Part shown: positions 14,931 through 23,178 of the stretch, piece after piece
Layout: each line of letters begins with the position of its first letter
Numbering within the stretch: the first letter of the stretch is position 1
DNA from: JAWXUK01 sp044432725
GTDB taxonomy: Bacteria > Bacillota > Clostridia > Oscillospirales > Oscillospiraceae
Reading direction: 5' to 3'
Assembly: GCA_044432725.1 (NCBI GenBank)
Contig: JAWXUL010000016.1
Coordinates: forward strand, 1-53,230
DNA: 53,230 bases
Made by a program: the position numbers and the translations under genes
The notes under the pieces: model-generated
Told to the model about the DNA's origin: nothing
Seen by the model: only the letters and a program-made list of their open reading frames with translations
Databases searched by the model: none

Positions 14931-15788
14931 ATGCCTAATAGAATTTTGAAAGGGAGTATTTGTGCAAGTGAAGAAGTGGACCAATTAACTTGGTTTGAAG
15001 AAGTTTTCTTTTATCGTCTAATCGTCACCTGTGATGATTATGGCAGATACGATGGCAGACCTGCCATGTTAAAATCAAACTTATTTCCGCTGAAAAGTGT
15101 GACTGAAAAACAAGTGGTAGAAGCTCTTAATAAGTTATCGACTGTTGGAATTGTGTGTCTATACGAAGTAGATGGCAAACCGTTCCTTCAATTGGCAACT
15201 TGGGAGAAACACCAAAATATCAGAGCACAAAAAAGCAAATATCCACAACCTGAACACAACGAAATGCAAGGGAAAATTGTTGCTTGCACGAGTAATCCAA
15301 CTACCACCAACGATGGTAAAGGGAAGAGTTTGCATACAGATGAAAACAACTGTATGCAACTGTATGCAAATGCACCCGTAATCCAATCCGAATCCGAATC
15401 CATATCCGAATCCAATCCGAATCAGAACTACGCCACAGGCGATGGGCGAGCAAGCTCTGCCCTAGTGGAAGCTGCTGTTTTTAATCTTCCTCAAAACGAT
15501 GGTGATTTATATCCTGTTACCCAAAAAGATATTGACTTTTGGCAAGAATTATATCCTGCAACACAAGTCGAAACAGAGCTACGAAAAATGATTGGTTGGT
15601 TGGATAGCAATCCAACAAAGCGTAAAACAAAAAATGGCATGAAAAAATTCATCACTGGTTGGCTTGGTAAAAATCAAGATAACCCAAGTTATACAACCAC
15701 CAGTAAAACAGCTCAGCCAGCTCAAGAAAAAGGCTTTATGGCTCATGCCAAGCAGTTGTATCATAATTACTCAGAAGAACAGGAGTGA
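14931..15788 (+). CDS. phage replication initiator/replisome organizer
   Basis: A 285-residue protein. The N-terminal 110 residues (ILKGSICASEEVDQLTWFEE, then FFYRLIVTCDDYGRYDGRP and LATWEKHQNIRAQKSKYPQP) match the winged-helix domain of phage replisome organizers. A low-complexity linker rich in Ser and Glu follows (around 145-165), then a C-terminal helical domain (DIDFWQELYPATQVETELRK) like DnaD-type or helicase-recruiting domains. Iteron-like repeats lie in the linker DNA. The start is preceded by a run of eight G. It should open the origin and recruit the helicase loader that follows. Confidence 0.8.
   Translation: MPNRILKGSICASEEVDQLTWFEEVFFYRLIVTCDDYGRYDGRPAMLKSNLFPLKSVTEKQVVEALNKLSTVGIVCLYEVDGKPFLQLATWEKHQNIRAQKSKYPQPEHNEMQGKIVACTSNPTTTNDGKGKSLHTDENNCMQLYANAPVIQSESESISESNPNQNYATGDGRASSALVEAAVFNLPQNDGDLYPVTQKDIDFWQELYPATQVETELRKMIGWLDSNPTKRKTKNGMKKFITGWLGKNQDNPSYTTTSKTAQPAQEKGFMAHAKQLYHNYSEEQE
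15329..15423. other. ori: candidate replication origin inside the initiator gene
   Basis: TTTGCATACAG (15329-15339) is followed by two tandem CTGTATGCAA copies (15350-15359, 15360-15370), the first being inverted relative to the others. Directly after, five or so TCCGAATCC/AATCCATAT units run from about 15380 to 15423. Iterons in the middle of the initiator gene are known from lambda O and related phages. The A/T-rich unwinding element is not obvious. Confidence 0.5.
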
Positions 15789-15793
15789 TTTAC

Positions 15794-16243
15794 ATGGAAA
15801 ATAAGTTACAGATTATTCACAGCGATCCATTGCGGCATTATCGACCTAAAAATAGCGAAATTTGGAGACGTGCTGAAAGTCTACCTGCTGAAATGTCTGG
15901 TGCAGACAAGCAAAAAATAAATACACTCATTGCGGGGGAACTGGCTGTGCTGCAAGTAGCGTTTCCAACACAAGCAAGGAATTTCTCACAAGATGAAGTA
16001 GAAGCTACAAGTCACTTATGGCAAGAAATCTTTGGAAGAATCCATCCGAAGCTATTACACGAAGCGGTCAAAAGATTTATATTCAAAGACAGAAAAGGCT
16101 TTTTCCCTTCGCCTGGCTTGATTGTTGGAGAGGTGGAGCAGATCATGGAGGAAATCATAGGAGAAGAAAGGATAGAGCAAAATTACGAATATTTAGATGA
16201 ATTTTTAAAACAACGGAAGGAGAATGGTACATGGCCAGAATAA
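15794..16243 (+). CDS. helicase loader, G39P-like
   Basis: A 149-residue protein from the ATG at 15794 (AGGAG 8 bases upstream). The central part, ELAVLQVAFPTQARNFSQDE then ATSHLWQEIFGRIHPKLLHE and FPSPGLIVGEVE, fits the pattern of phage loader/inhibitor proteins such as SPP1 G39P. It follows the initiator and no DnaB-type helicase is seen in the prophage, so it probably diverts the host helicase to the phage origin. It overlaps the next gene by 13 bases. Confidence 0.65.
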   Translation: MENKLQIIHSDPLRHYRPKNSEIWRRAESLPAEMSGADKQKINTLIAGELAVLQVAFPTQARNFSQDEVEATSHLWQEIFGRIHPKLLHEAVKRFIFKDRKGFFPSPGLIVGEVEQIMEEIIGEERIEQNYEYLDEFLKQRKENGTWPE

Positions 16244-17070
16244 AGGCTGGAACCCTAGAGTTTGTAAATAATCTGAAAAAGCTAGGAAGTGGAAAATACC
16301 AAACATGGGAGGTATGGCAAGACTTTGTGATTATGACAGCTTGTGCTATATCTAACGTAACCGATAGAGCAGACAATCATCACCCCCATAGAGAAGAAAT
16401 GTATTTGGAACGGGTGAAGAAATACACCAAGGAAGAATTACTGATTATGAGAAGCCTTTATTTTGAAACGGTGGGAGCCTACGAAAAAAATCCAGAGCAA
16501 GACTTCTTGGGAGAAATGTACATGCAACTGGAACTAGGGAATCATTGGAAGGGGCAGTTTTTCACCCCTTACAATCTGTGTGAAGCCATGGCAGAACTCT
16601 CTGCACCTGAGGCTTGTCAACGAATTAAAGAACAAGGATACATCACTGTCTTGGACCCAACCTGTGGTGCAGGTGCCACTCTCTTGGGTTTTGCAAATAC
16701 CTTGATGAAACGACAATACAGCGGGGAGCTGAAAGTAAACTGGCAAAACCATGTCCTATTCATCGGGCAGGATATTGACACAGTGGTAGGGCTGATGTGC
16801 TACATCCAGATGTCTCTTTTGGGTTGTGCAGGCTTTGTTAAAATTGGAAACTCTTTGACAAAACCTCTTACAGTTGGAGAGGACGATACAGATTACTGGT
16901 ACACGACCATGTATTTTCACGAAGTGTGGCACACCAGACGATTGGCAAACGCAATGGATCGTTTCCTTTGGGACAAGCCTAAAGAAGTATCTAAAGAAGA
17001 GCAACAGGAAGAAAAACAACAGGAAGCTGTTTATGTCGTAAATGAAGTAGGACAGCTGACATTTTTTTGA
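16231..17070 (+). CDS. N6-adenine methyltransferase-like protein lacking motif IV
   Basis: A 279-residue protein of the N6_Mtase/HsdM-like family. It shows GQFFTPYNLCEAMAEL (about 109-124) and the SAM-binding motif I DPTCGAGATLLG (about 142-153), then FIGQDID. The catalytic NPPY/NPPF motif IV expected after the IGNSL segment is absent; the protein goes straight to a short C-terminus. It may bind SAM or DNA without methylating, or need a partner. It ends GQLTFF, like a sliding-clamp-binding peptide. PcfK and PcfJ follow directly in one operon. Confidence 0.75.
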   Translation: MARIKAGTLEFVNNLKKLGSGKYQTWEVWQDFVIMTACAISNVTDRADNHHPHREEMYLERVKKYTKEELLIMRSLYFETVGAYEKNPEQDFLGEMYMQLELGNHWKGQFFTPYNLCEAMAELSAPEACQRIKEQGYITVLDPTCGAGATLLGFANTLMKRQYSGELKVNWQNHVLFIGQDIDTVVGLMCYIQMSLLGCAGFVKIGNSLTKPLTVGEDDTDYWYTTMYFHEVWHTRRLANAMDRFLWDKPKEVSKEEQQEEKQQEAVYVVNEVGQLTFF

Positions 17071-17081
17071 AAGGAGCAGTT

Positions 17082-17411
17082 ATGAGTAAAATATTGAAAG
17101 AACAACTTGTTTCAACAAACAACAATATGCCATGCGAACCGATAGCTCAATTTTTGCAAAAGGCAGCAAAGAAAAACAAGGTATTAGAAAATGAAATTCT
17201 AAATCCTGATAAGAATTTTGAGAACTGCTTGAAATATGTAGAGACGCAAGTGAAAGAAGCCTTGGGTAGCAAATCAGGATGGATGGATGATGAAAAGGTC
17301 TATCAAATGGCACAAGATTATTATCTTAGCGATTGTGGTCCATCGGAAGAACCAGAACAACAGGTTGAAAAAGAAGACTCCATGATAGATGGACAACTTT
17401 GTTTCTTTTAG
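17082..17411 (+). CDS. PcfK-like protein
   Basis: A 109-residue protein from the ATG at 17082 with AAAGGAGC upstream. The body (EPIAQFLQKAAKKNKVLENE, KNFENCLKYVETQVKEALGS, VYQMAQDYYLSD) matches PcfK, a small protein encoded next to PcfJ on conjugative elements such as pCF10. The C-terminus DGQLCFF resembles a bacterial clamp-binding motif. Its function is unknown; conserved linkage to PcfJ suggests they act together. The gap to PcfJ is 9 bases. Confidence 0.8.
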   Translation: MSKILKEQLVSTNNNMPCEPIAQFLQKAAKKNKVLENEILNPDKNFENCLKYVETQVKEALGSKSGWMDDEKVYQMAQDYYLSDCGPSEEPEQQVEKEDSMIDGQLCFF

Positions 17412-17420
17412 GAGGATAGG

Positions 17421-19322
17421 ATGAAAAAGAAATTACTATCCTCCACGCCTTGGAGAAAAATAGACCTTAAATTCCAAGAAGGTCAAAAATACATTGTGAC
17501 CTCTGATTTATTAGCGCATGAAAGAACTCTGGTTGTTACCTTCTTCCCCACCACAGAGCCAAAGGAACAACCAGAGCAAGCAGAGTTTAGAATATTTCTA
17601 AACCAAGATGATTATATCACGGAATATCCCCATAAGTCAAGGCAATGGAAAACAGGCAGATTAGAAACCCTTCTGCCATATGGATTTGAAAAAAACACCA
17701 TGGCTTTGACAGAAGAAGAGGGGAAAGAAATCAATTGTTTCCTCCAAGCTGAGGGGAATCCTGTCGTAAATATTGTGGAATACCAAAGAAAAATAATGAA
17801 AAGTCGCTATATGAAAAAAGAAGACACCGAAGAGGAGCAAATAGCACAAGAGCTGAAGGACCTCCCTCCCTTACCTGATGATTTTGCAACTTGGGTTGAG
17901 AATGAAGCTATGATCGAGAGTAGATATATCTTTTATCAATATCAATCGGGGAAGAAGGAGCAACAAGGCTATTGTACCCATTGTAAAGAAGATGTGATCA
18001 TAAAAGCACGTCACAATGATTTGGGAGAATGCCCTAGTTGTCATAGTAAGGTGCAGTTTAAAACTGTCTCTCGCACCAAGAATGTGATTGATACACAGGA
18101 AGTTGCCATTTTACAAAAATTCAAGGTTGCCTTTGTCGTGCGATATTTTTCTGTGAGCAAAATATATAAAAATTACAAGGATACACAACTAGACTTAAGG
18201 GAAATCTGGCGAGAAGTACACCCTGTTGATTCCTCCATACCAAAGGTCTATGTTTTTCGGAAACATCCAACTTTAGATAAATCCAGATGGTTTCGGGGGG
18301 ACAAGCATAGTTTTTATTACGGTTCTTCTACCGTATACCTAAAGAATGTGGCAGAAGTATTGAAAGGCACCAAGTATCAGTATTGTGCCTTGGGCGAATT
18401 TCTAGGTAGAAATCAACACGTATGTGTCCATCGTTATTTGGCAAAGTATCAACAATATCCTTGCATTGAATACCTTGTGAAATTAAAACTGGATAGGTTG
18501 GCAAACGACCTTATTTATGGGCACTTTTTCCGTTGCAATATCCTGATGGAAGGCAAGAACCTGAAAGAGATTTTAGGGGTAGGCAAGGACAAAGTCCCCT
18601 TGCTCCAAAAGCTAAACGTGTCCGAAGCAGAATTGGCTGTGGTACAAGAGATGGAAAAGTATGGTCTCAACTTGAAAGCCGAAGACCTGAGAAGAATATT
18701 TACTTTGATAAGACCAACTCACGCAAAGCAACTCTTTGAACTGACGGAATATGCCACAATACACAAGATTTTGAACTATATATCTGCTCAACAGAATCGG
18801 AACGCTTTTGCTTTGTGGAAAGACTACTTGGGCGCTGCTAAAACCCTTAGCTATCCTCTGGAGAATGCCTTCACGTTGTTCCCACGGGAATTGGAACAAG
18901 CTCATGATTTGGCTACCTCTAGGGTGACAGAGAAACTGAGGACAGAAGGAAGAGCCAATCGGAAAGCATTAGAAGAAAAAACATTGGCTTATCTAAAAGA
19001 ATTAAATGACCAGTATTACTTTGAAAAAGGAAATTTCTTTATTATGGCACCTGAAAAACTCTTGGATTTGGTAAGAGAAGGCAGTATGTTGAAACACTGT
19101 GTGGGTGGCACTTATGTAGAGCACATGGCAGCAGGGGATACGGTGATTTTGTTTCTTCGAGAAAAGGAAAGACCGACCAAGCCTTACTACACCATAGAGA
19201 TATTGGAAGGTAATATCAACCAATGCCATGGCTATAACCATTCACCTCCCACCGAAGAAGTAGACGAGTTTTTGGATGCCTTTACACAACAAAAATTGAA
19301 TCATTATGAGGAAGCGGGGTAA
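17421..19322 (+). CDS. PcfJ-like protein
   Basis: A 633-residue protein. A four-Cys zinc ribbon lies at about 184-210 (YCTHCKED then ECPSCHSK). The C-terminal domain at about 530-630 carries the PcfJ signature: APEKLLDLVREGSMLKHCVG then GTYVEHMAAGDTVILFLRE and NINQCHGYNHSPP, with conserved Cys and His. PcfJ occurs on conjugative plasmids and on phages. Its biochemical role is not established. Placement between a replication module and SSB suggests a DNA transaction role. GGAGG precedes the ATG. Confidence 0.8.
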   Translation: MKKKLLSSTPWRKIDLKFQEGQKYIVTSDLLAHERTLVVTFFPTTEPKEQPEQAEFRIFLNQDDYITEYPHKSRQWKTGRLETLLPYGFEKNTMALTEEEGKEINCFLQAEGNPVVNIVEYQRKIMKSRYMKKEDTEEEQIAQELKDLPPLPDDFATWVENEAMIESRYIFYQYQSGKKEQQGYCTHCKEDVIIKARHNDLGECPSCHSKVQFKTVSRTKNVIDTQEVAILQKFKVAFVVRYFSVSKIYKNYKDTQLDLREIWREVHPVDSSIPKVYVFRKHPTLDKSRWFRGDKHSFYYGSSTVYLKNVAEVLKGTKYQYCALGEFLGRNQHVCVHRYLAKYQQYPCIEYLVKLKLDRLANDLIYGHFFRCNILMEGKNLKEILGVGKDKVPLLQKLNVSEAELAVVQEMEKYGLNLKAEDLRRIFTLIRPTHAKQLFELTEYATIHKILNYISAQQNRNAFALWKDYLGAAKTLSYPLENAFTLFPRELEQAHDLATSRVTEKLRTEGRANRKALEEKTLAYLKELNDQYYFEKGNFFIMAPEKLLDLVREGSMLKHCVGGTYVEHMAAGDTVILFLREKERPTKPYYTIEILEGNINQCHGYNHSPPTEEVDEFLDAFTQQKLNHYEEAG

Positions 19323-19327
19323 AAGAA

Positions 19328-20296
19328 ATGCACAAAACAAAAATTGATTGGGCTGATGCAACGTGGAATCCCCTGACAGGCTGTTTCCACCAATGTCCCT
19401 ATTGTTATGCTGAGAAAATGTCAAAGCGATTTTCGGGAGATGTCAGATTGAACCTCACCCAAACAGAGCATTACCAAAAAGAGGGAGAGCTTTATACATT
19501 AGAAAAGCCCTTCCCTGCAAGGAACGGGCAAGCGCTGATTTATCCCTTTGGCTTTGCTCCCACCTACCACAAGTACCGTCTGGACGACCTAGACAAGTGG
19601 AAAAATGGAGTGAACATCTTTGTTTGCTCCATGGCAGATATGTTTGGGGCTTGGGTGCCAGAAGAATGGATATTAGAGATTTTCAGGAAGTGTCAGGAAC
19701 ATCCTCAGCATAACTACCTGTTTCTGACGAAGAACCCCAAAAGATACCAAGAATTGGACAACAAAAACCTTTTGCCACAAGAAAGCAATTTCTGGTATGG
19801 CACAAGTATCACCAACAATACAGCAGACCAAAATGTAGAAGATTGGTTTCGCACATTGACCTATCCAACTTTTCTGAGTATTGAGCCCATTATGGGAGAA
19901 ATAGACATGTATCTTTCAATCTTTTACGATGTTGATTGGATTATTGTGGGTGCTGAAAGTGGTAATCGGAAAGGGAAAGTGAAGCCTGAAAAAGAATGGA
20001 TTGACCATATCGCAGAACATTGCAAATCTGAAAACATTCCTCTTTTCATGAAGGGGAGTTTGGAGGAACTGATGGGAAGGGATTTTACCACAGAATTTCC
20101 CTCTTTGCTGAAAAGCAATCGACCTTCACAAAAATTATCAGCCTGTTGTTTGGAATGTCAAAAGAATTTGAGAAAAGCTGATATGACGGCAATTTTGTCA
20201 AGAGAAGGCAGACAACGGAGTACAAACACAGAAGGCTATGTTTGTGAGGAATGTTTCGGGAAATTACGGGAAGGATGGGCGTTTAGTGGCTTCTAA
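19328..20296 (+). CDS. DUF5131 (phage Gp37/Gp68) radical-SAM-like protein
   Basis: A 322-residue protein of the DUF5131 family. It opens KIDWADATWNPLTGCFHQCP then YCYAEKMS, so CxxxCxxC can hold a 4Fe-4S cluster as in radical SAM enzymes. Further family landmarks are VFVCSMADMFG-like (FVCSMADMF), FLTKNPKRY, GTSITNN, LSIEPIMG and VGAESG. The last 70 residues carry an added zinc-like unit with CCLECQKN and CEECFGK. Substrate unknown. It overlaps the next gene by 11 bases. Confidence 0.85.
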   Translation: MHKTKIDWADATWNPLTGCFHQCPYCYAEKMSKRFSGDVRLNLTQTEHYQKEGELYTLEKPFPARNGQALIYPFGFAPTYHKYRLDDLDKWKNGVNIFVCSMADMFGAWVPEEWILEIFRKCQEHPQHNYLFLTKNPKRYQELDNKNLLPQESNFWYGTSITNNTADQNVEDWFRTLTYPTFLSIEPIMGEIDMYLSIFYDVDWIIVGAESGNRKGKVKPEKEWIDHIAEHCKSENIPLFMKGSLEELMGRDFTTEFPSLLKSNRPSQKLSACCLECQKNLRKADMTAILSREGRQRSTNTEGYVCEECFGKLREGWAFSGF

Positions 20297-21086
20297 AAGT
20301 TGGACAGAAGAAGAACTACTTTACTTAGAAGATAAATGGGGGACTTTATCTATCCCCACAATAGGAAAAAAACTAGAACGAACAGCTTGTGCAGTCAAGG
20401 AGAAGGCTTACAGACTCGGGTTAGGACCCGTGCTGGAAGCAGGAGAATACATCACACTGAATCAGCTCTGCCGGGGATTGAAAGGATATAGTATCCATTC
20501 TTATGAAATCACTTCTTGGGTAAAAAAACGTGGATTGCCTGTGAAAAAGAAAAAAGTAGATCAAAATAGTTTTCGTGTGGTGTACCTGCTTGACTTCTGG
20601 ATTTGGGCAGAAGAAAATCGTTCGTTTCTAGATTTCAGTAGGATGGAACCTTTGATTTTTGGGGAAGAACCACCTTGGGTGGCAGAGCAAAGGAAACAAG
20701 ATTTCCATCATGTGCCTCAGCAAAACAAAAAACCTTGGACTGAGTACGAAGTCCAAAGGCTGATTTACTTAGTCAAACAACAAAAGTACAGTTGGATAGA
20801 AATTTCTAAGGAACTTATTCGTAGCAATGGTGCCATTGCTAGAAAGTTACAAGACTTGGGTATCAAAGATCGTCCTGTGAAATCCTACACTCATAATAAA
20901 TGGGAACCAGAGGACTTTGAAAAACTCACATCAGGGATTCTCAATGGCGAAAGTTATGGAAAAATCAGCGAGAATATAGGAAAATCAGAAAAGGCAATCC
21001 GTGGGAAAGCATATCAAATATATCGCACCGAGAATGCCGATAAAATACGGAAAATAATCAAAAATAAAGGAGAATCATCTACATGA
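20286..21086 (+). CDS. Myb/SANT-like multi-HTH DNA-binding protein
   Basis: A 266-residue basic protein. Three similar helix-turn-helix units occur: SWTEEELLYLEDKWGTLSIP at the start, PWTEYEVQRLIYLVKQQKYS in the middle, and KWEPEDFEKLTSGILNGESY near the end. Each begins W-[TE]-E, as in Myb/SANT and GcrA-like domains. I prefer the GTG at 20286 because the first SANT unit begins there and AAGG lies upstream; an ATG at 20238 would add residues that overlap the previous gene. A DNA-binding regulator or origin protein is likely. Confidence 0.65.
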   Translation: MASKSWTEEELLYLEDKWGTLSIPTIGKKLERTACAVKEKAYRLGLGPVLEAGEYITLNQLCRGLKGYSIHSYEITSWVKKRGLPVKKKKVDQNSFRVVYLLDFWIWAEENRSFLDFSRMEPLIFGEEPPWVAEQRKQDFHHVPQQNKKPWTEYEVQRLIYLVKQQKYSWIEISKELIRSNGAIARKLQDLGIKDRPVKSYTHNKWEPEDFEKLTSGILNGESYGKISENIGKSEKAIRGKAYQIYRTENADKIRKIIKNKGESST

Positions 21087-21652
21087 ATCACATTTCATTA
21101 TTAGGACGACTGACTGAAAACCCTGTTTTACGTTCAGTCAGCGATGGCATTAGCAGTGCCAGCTTCACATTAGCAGTCAACAGAAGCTTCAAAAACAAAG
21201 AAACAGGGAACTTTGAAGCTGATTTCATTGACATTATTGCTTGGAGAGGGACTGCTGACTTTGTAGGCAAGTACTTCACCAAAGGTCAATTGGTGGCAGT
21301 GGAAGGTCGCTTGCAAATTGAAAGCTACACTGACAAAGAAGGAATTCGTCGCCGTGCTGCAAAAGTTCAAGCAAGCCAAGTCCATTTTGCTGAGAGCAAA
21401 GAAAAACAGCAAGCACCTCAACAACAAACCCAAGCACCTCAACAAGGTACAGCACAAGCTCCACAGTCTCAAGGGGGGTATCATCAACCTGACGTGGCTT
21501 CTTATTATAATCAAGGGCAACAAGGGCAAGGGGGATATGCTGTACCAATGGGGGGGAATTCAGCACCTTCTGGACAGTATACCATTCCCAATACGCAACC
21601 TGCTCCAAGTGGTTATACAGTGCCACCTGAAGAACAAGATTTTCCGTTTTAA
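21083..21652 (+). CDS. ssb: single-stranded DNA-binding protein
   Basis: A 189-residue SSB. The OB-fold N-terminal domain (MNHISLLGRLTENPVLRSVS, then FTLAVNRSF and FIDIIAWRGTADFVGKYFTK) covers residues 1-108. A Gln/Gly/Pro-rich linker follows, and the tip EEQDFPF is the standard partner-binding tail. AAAGGAG lies before the ATG, which overlaps the previous stop. It protects single strands and recruits partners during phage DNA replication. Confidence 0.95.
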   Translation: MNHISLLGRLTENPVLRSVSDGISSASFTLAVNRSFKNKETGNFEADFIDIIAWRGTADFVGKYFTKGQLVAVEGRLQIESYTDKEGIRRRAAKVQASQVHFAESKEKQQAPQQQTQAPQQGTAQAPQSQGGYHQPDVASYYNQGQQGQGGYAVPMGGNSAPSGQYTIPNTQPAPSGYTVPPEEQDFPF

Positions 21653-21664
21653 GGGAGAACTTCA

Positions 21665-22012
21665 ATGAATAAAATAAGAAATGTTTTGCCAGAGAGTGTT
21701 CTGATGAACTACAAACTGTCTATCCACCCTTGCGACAGAGCCATAGATTTGTTTGAAAAATGGCTTGATACAGAAATCCCTGAGCATAAAGGGGTGAAAC
21801 CAGTCTTGTCGTACGAAGGTGATGCTGACATCATATGTATGGATTTTGAAGAGGCTATAGATTACATCGAATCCGAAAGTTTTAATTTATGTGGTCATTG
21901 CACAGCAGAAGCGTTGACATCTCCTGAAGAAGCAGAGATAAATGGAATTACGCAAGATAACTATTGTCCACAATGTGGTACCAAAATTGATTGGAGTGAA
22001 GAAGATGATTAA
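21665..22012 (+). CDS. zinc-ribbon-tailed early protein
   Basis: A 115-residue acidic protein. Two Cys pairs, LCGHC at about 76-80 and CPQCGTKIDW at about 99-108, form a C-terminal zinc ribbon. The closing C-x2-C-G-x4-W is repeated in other prophage proteins. The N-terminal part is helical without a recognised domain. Its stop overlaps the next start. Function unknown. Confidence 0.65.
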   Translation: MNKIRNVLPESVLMNYKLSIHPCDRAIDLFEKWLDTEIPEHKGVKPVLSYEGDADIICMDFEEAIDYIESESFNLCGHCTAEALTSPEEAEINGITQDNYCPQCGTKIDWSEEDD

Positions 22013-22403
22013 ACCAAGTTACGCAATTCAGGGGTGTGATATTTTTGAAACATTCCATGATGTGCTATATAGACCTTTTCCTGAAGAACCAGACGAAAAG
22101 AGGCTTGAATGGGCTTATCTTCAAGGTGAAACCTATGTGATTCGGAGAAAAGGACAGGATGAAAATTCTCCTGTGGTGATGTTAAATGCAAGAAGTCCAC
22201 AAAAGGCTTTGACAGCATACAGAGCGGAGTTTGGTGAATTGATACAGGCAATTAAGCCACATGGAGAAACTTTTGATGATGATATAACAATATTTTTTTG
22301 TGGTTCAAAGGACTGTAAAATGAGCATTTGCGATAATCAAGACGGGTTTCCGAAGTTTTGTCCTTGGTGTGGAGTGCAGCTAGATTGGAGCGGTGTGGAA
22401 TGA
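22005..22403 (+). CDS. zinc-ribbon-tailed early protein
   Basis: A 132-residue protein from the ATG at 22005, inside the end of the previous gene. The N-terminal half (FETFHDVLYRPFPEEPDEKR, YVIRRKG) is of unknown type. The C-terminus has FFCGSKDCKMSIC and then FCPWCGVQLDW, again the C-x2-C-G-x4-W tail. It is one of a set of six such proteins. Function unknown; SD-like GTGAAGAAG precedes the start. Confidence 0.6.
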   Translation: MIKPSYAIQGCDIFETFHDVLYRPFPEEPDEKRLEWAYLQGETYVIRRKGQDENSPVVMLNARSPQKALTAYRAEFGELIQAIKPHGETFDDDITIFFCGSKDCKMSICDNQDGFPKFCPWCGVQLDWSGVE

Positions 22404-22837
22404 CAGAAAAATTAAAGCCTTGTCCATTTTGTGGGGGAGAAGCCAGTTTGTATGAATACAACAGAGTGCAACATTCTGTAGAATGTGACAACTGCAAGGT
22501 CGGACAACCTATTTTCACCACAGAAGTTGAAGCGTGGTCGAAATGGAACACACGCACCACCAACTGGAACAAGTATCCAGAGGTGAAGCCAGAGGATAGG
22601 CAAAGCGTCTTAATCGTCCATGATGAGGGTGATGACAACTTATTACCGCACGAACTGCCCTATTATTATGTTGCGTGGTATGACCAAATGAGCAATATGT
22701 TCTGGGGAAGACCAGAAGAAGACGAATTTGGAAATGAAAATGAACCGCTCTTTCTGGGTAAAGATGTCACCCACTGGCAACCACTCCCAGAGCCACCAGA
22801 GGAGGTCGCCCACGATTCAATAGCCAAACAGGGGTGA
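22400..22837 (+). CDS. Lar-like restriction alleviation domain fused to DUF551
   Basis: A 145-residue protein. Residues 5-60 match Lar-family proteins: LKPCPFCGGEASLYEYN, then CDNCKVG and EVEAWSKWNTR. Residues about 85-132 match DUF551 (YYYVAWYDQMSN, then DVTHWQPLPEPPEE). Lar of the Rac prophage lessens type I restriction, so an anti-restriction role is possible but unproven for this branch. The last 10 residues look like out-of-frame reading of the rusA gene, which overlaps. Confidence 0.75.
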   Translation: MTEKLKPCPFCGGEASLYEYNRVQHSVECDNCKVGQPIFTTEVEAWSKWNTRTTNWNKYPEVKPEDRQSVLIVHDEGDDNLLPHELPYYYVAWYDQMSNMFWGRPEEDEFGNENEPLFLGKDVTHWQPLPEPPEEVAHDSIAKQG

Positions 22838-23178
22838 CTTACACCCCAGACAAAACCATCTCTTACGAGGAATGGGTGAGACATTGCTTTCATCAATCCC
22901 ATCCTCAAGAGCCACCTTTCCCCAAGGCTGTCCCATTGGTGATGGAAGTACAGACGTATCACAAAATCCCTAAAAACGCCACAAAGGCAGTGAAAAAAGG
23001 GATGGAAGAGAAAGGCATTTTACCAGCCAAGAAGCCTGATGTGGATAATCTCTTGAAGATTATTGGGGATAGCCTAAATGGTTTTGCTTACCACGATGAT
23101 TCACAAATTGTTGAGGCAAAAATCGAAAAGTTCTATGGAACAAATCCAAGAGTGGAGGTCCGTATATGGGAGAAATGA
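22834..23178 (+). CDS. rusA: RusA-like Holliday junction resolvase, unusual N-terminus
   Basis: A 114-residue frame from GTG 22834. KPDVDNLLKIIGDSLNG and the following HDDSQIVEAKIEKFY carry the RusA catalytic aspartates and match the family. The normal RusA start (G-x-P-x-x-K-x-RPR) is absent after this GTG. The same frame continues upstream as GGRPRFNSQTG up to about 22801, matching the lost part, but has no ATG, GTG or TTG before a stop at 22759. It may use frameshifting from the Lar-DUF551 gene, an odd start, or be truncated by recombination. Confidence 0.75.
   Translation: MTYTPDKTISYEEWVRHCFHQSHPQEPPFPKAVPLVMEVQTYHKIPKNATKAVKKGMEEKGILPAKKPDVDNLLKIIGDSLNGFAYHDDSQIVEAKIEKFYGTNPRVEVRIWEK

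Noticed and set aside
14919..14931. Frameshift site at the run of eight G
   Set aside because: The run lies between genes and serves as a ribosome binding site for the initiator. No gene crosses it.
15375..15425. CRISPR-like or microsatellite array from the TCCGAA units
   Set aside because: Units are short, contiguous and within a coding linker, with no spacers. An iteron or linker repeat is a better reading.
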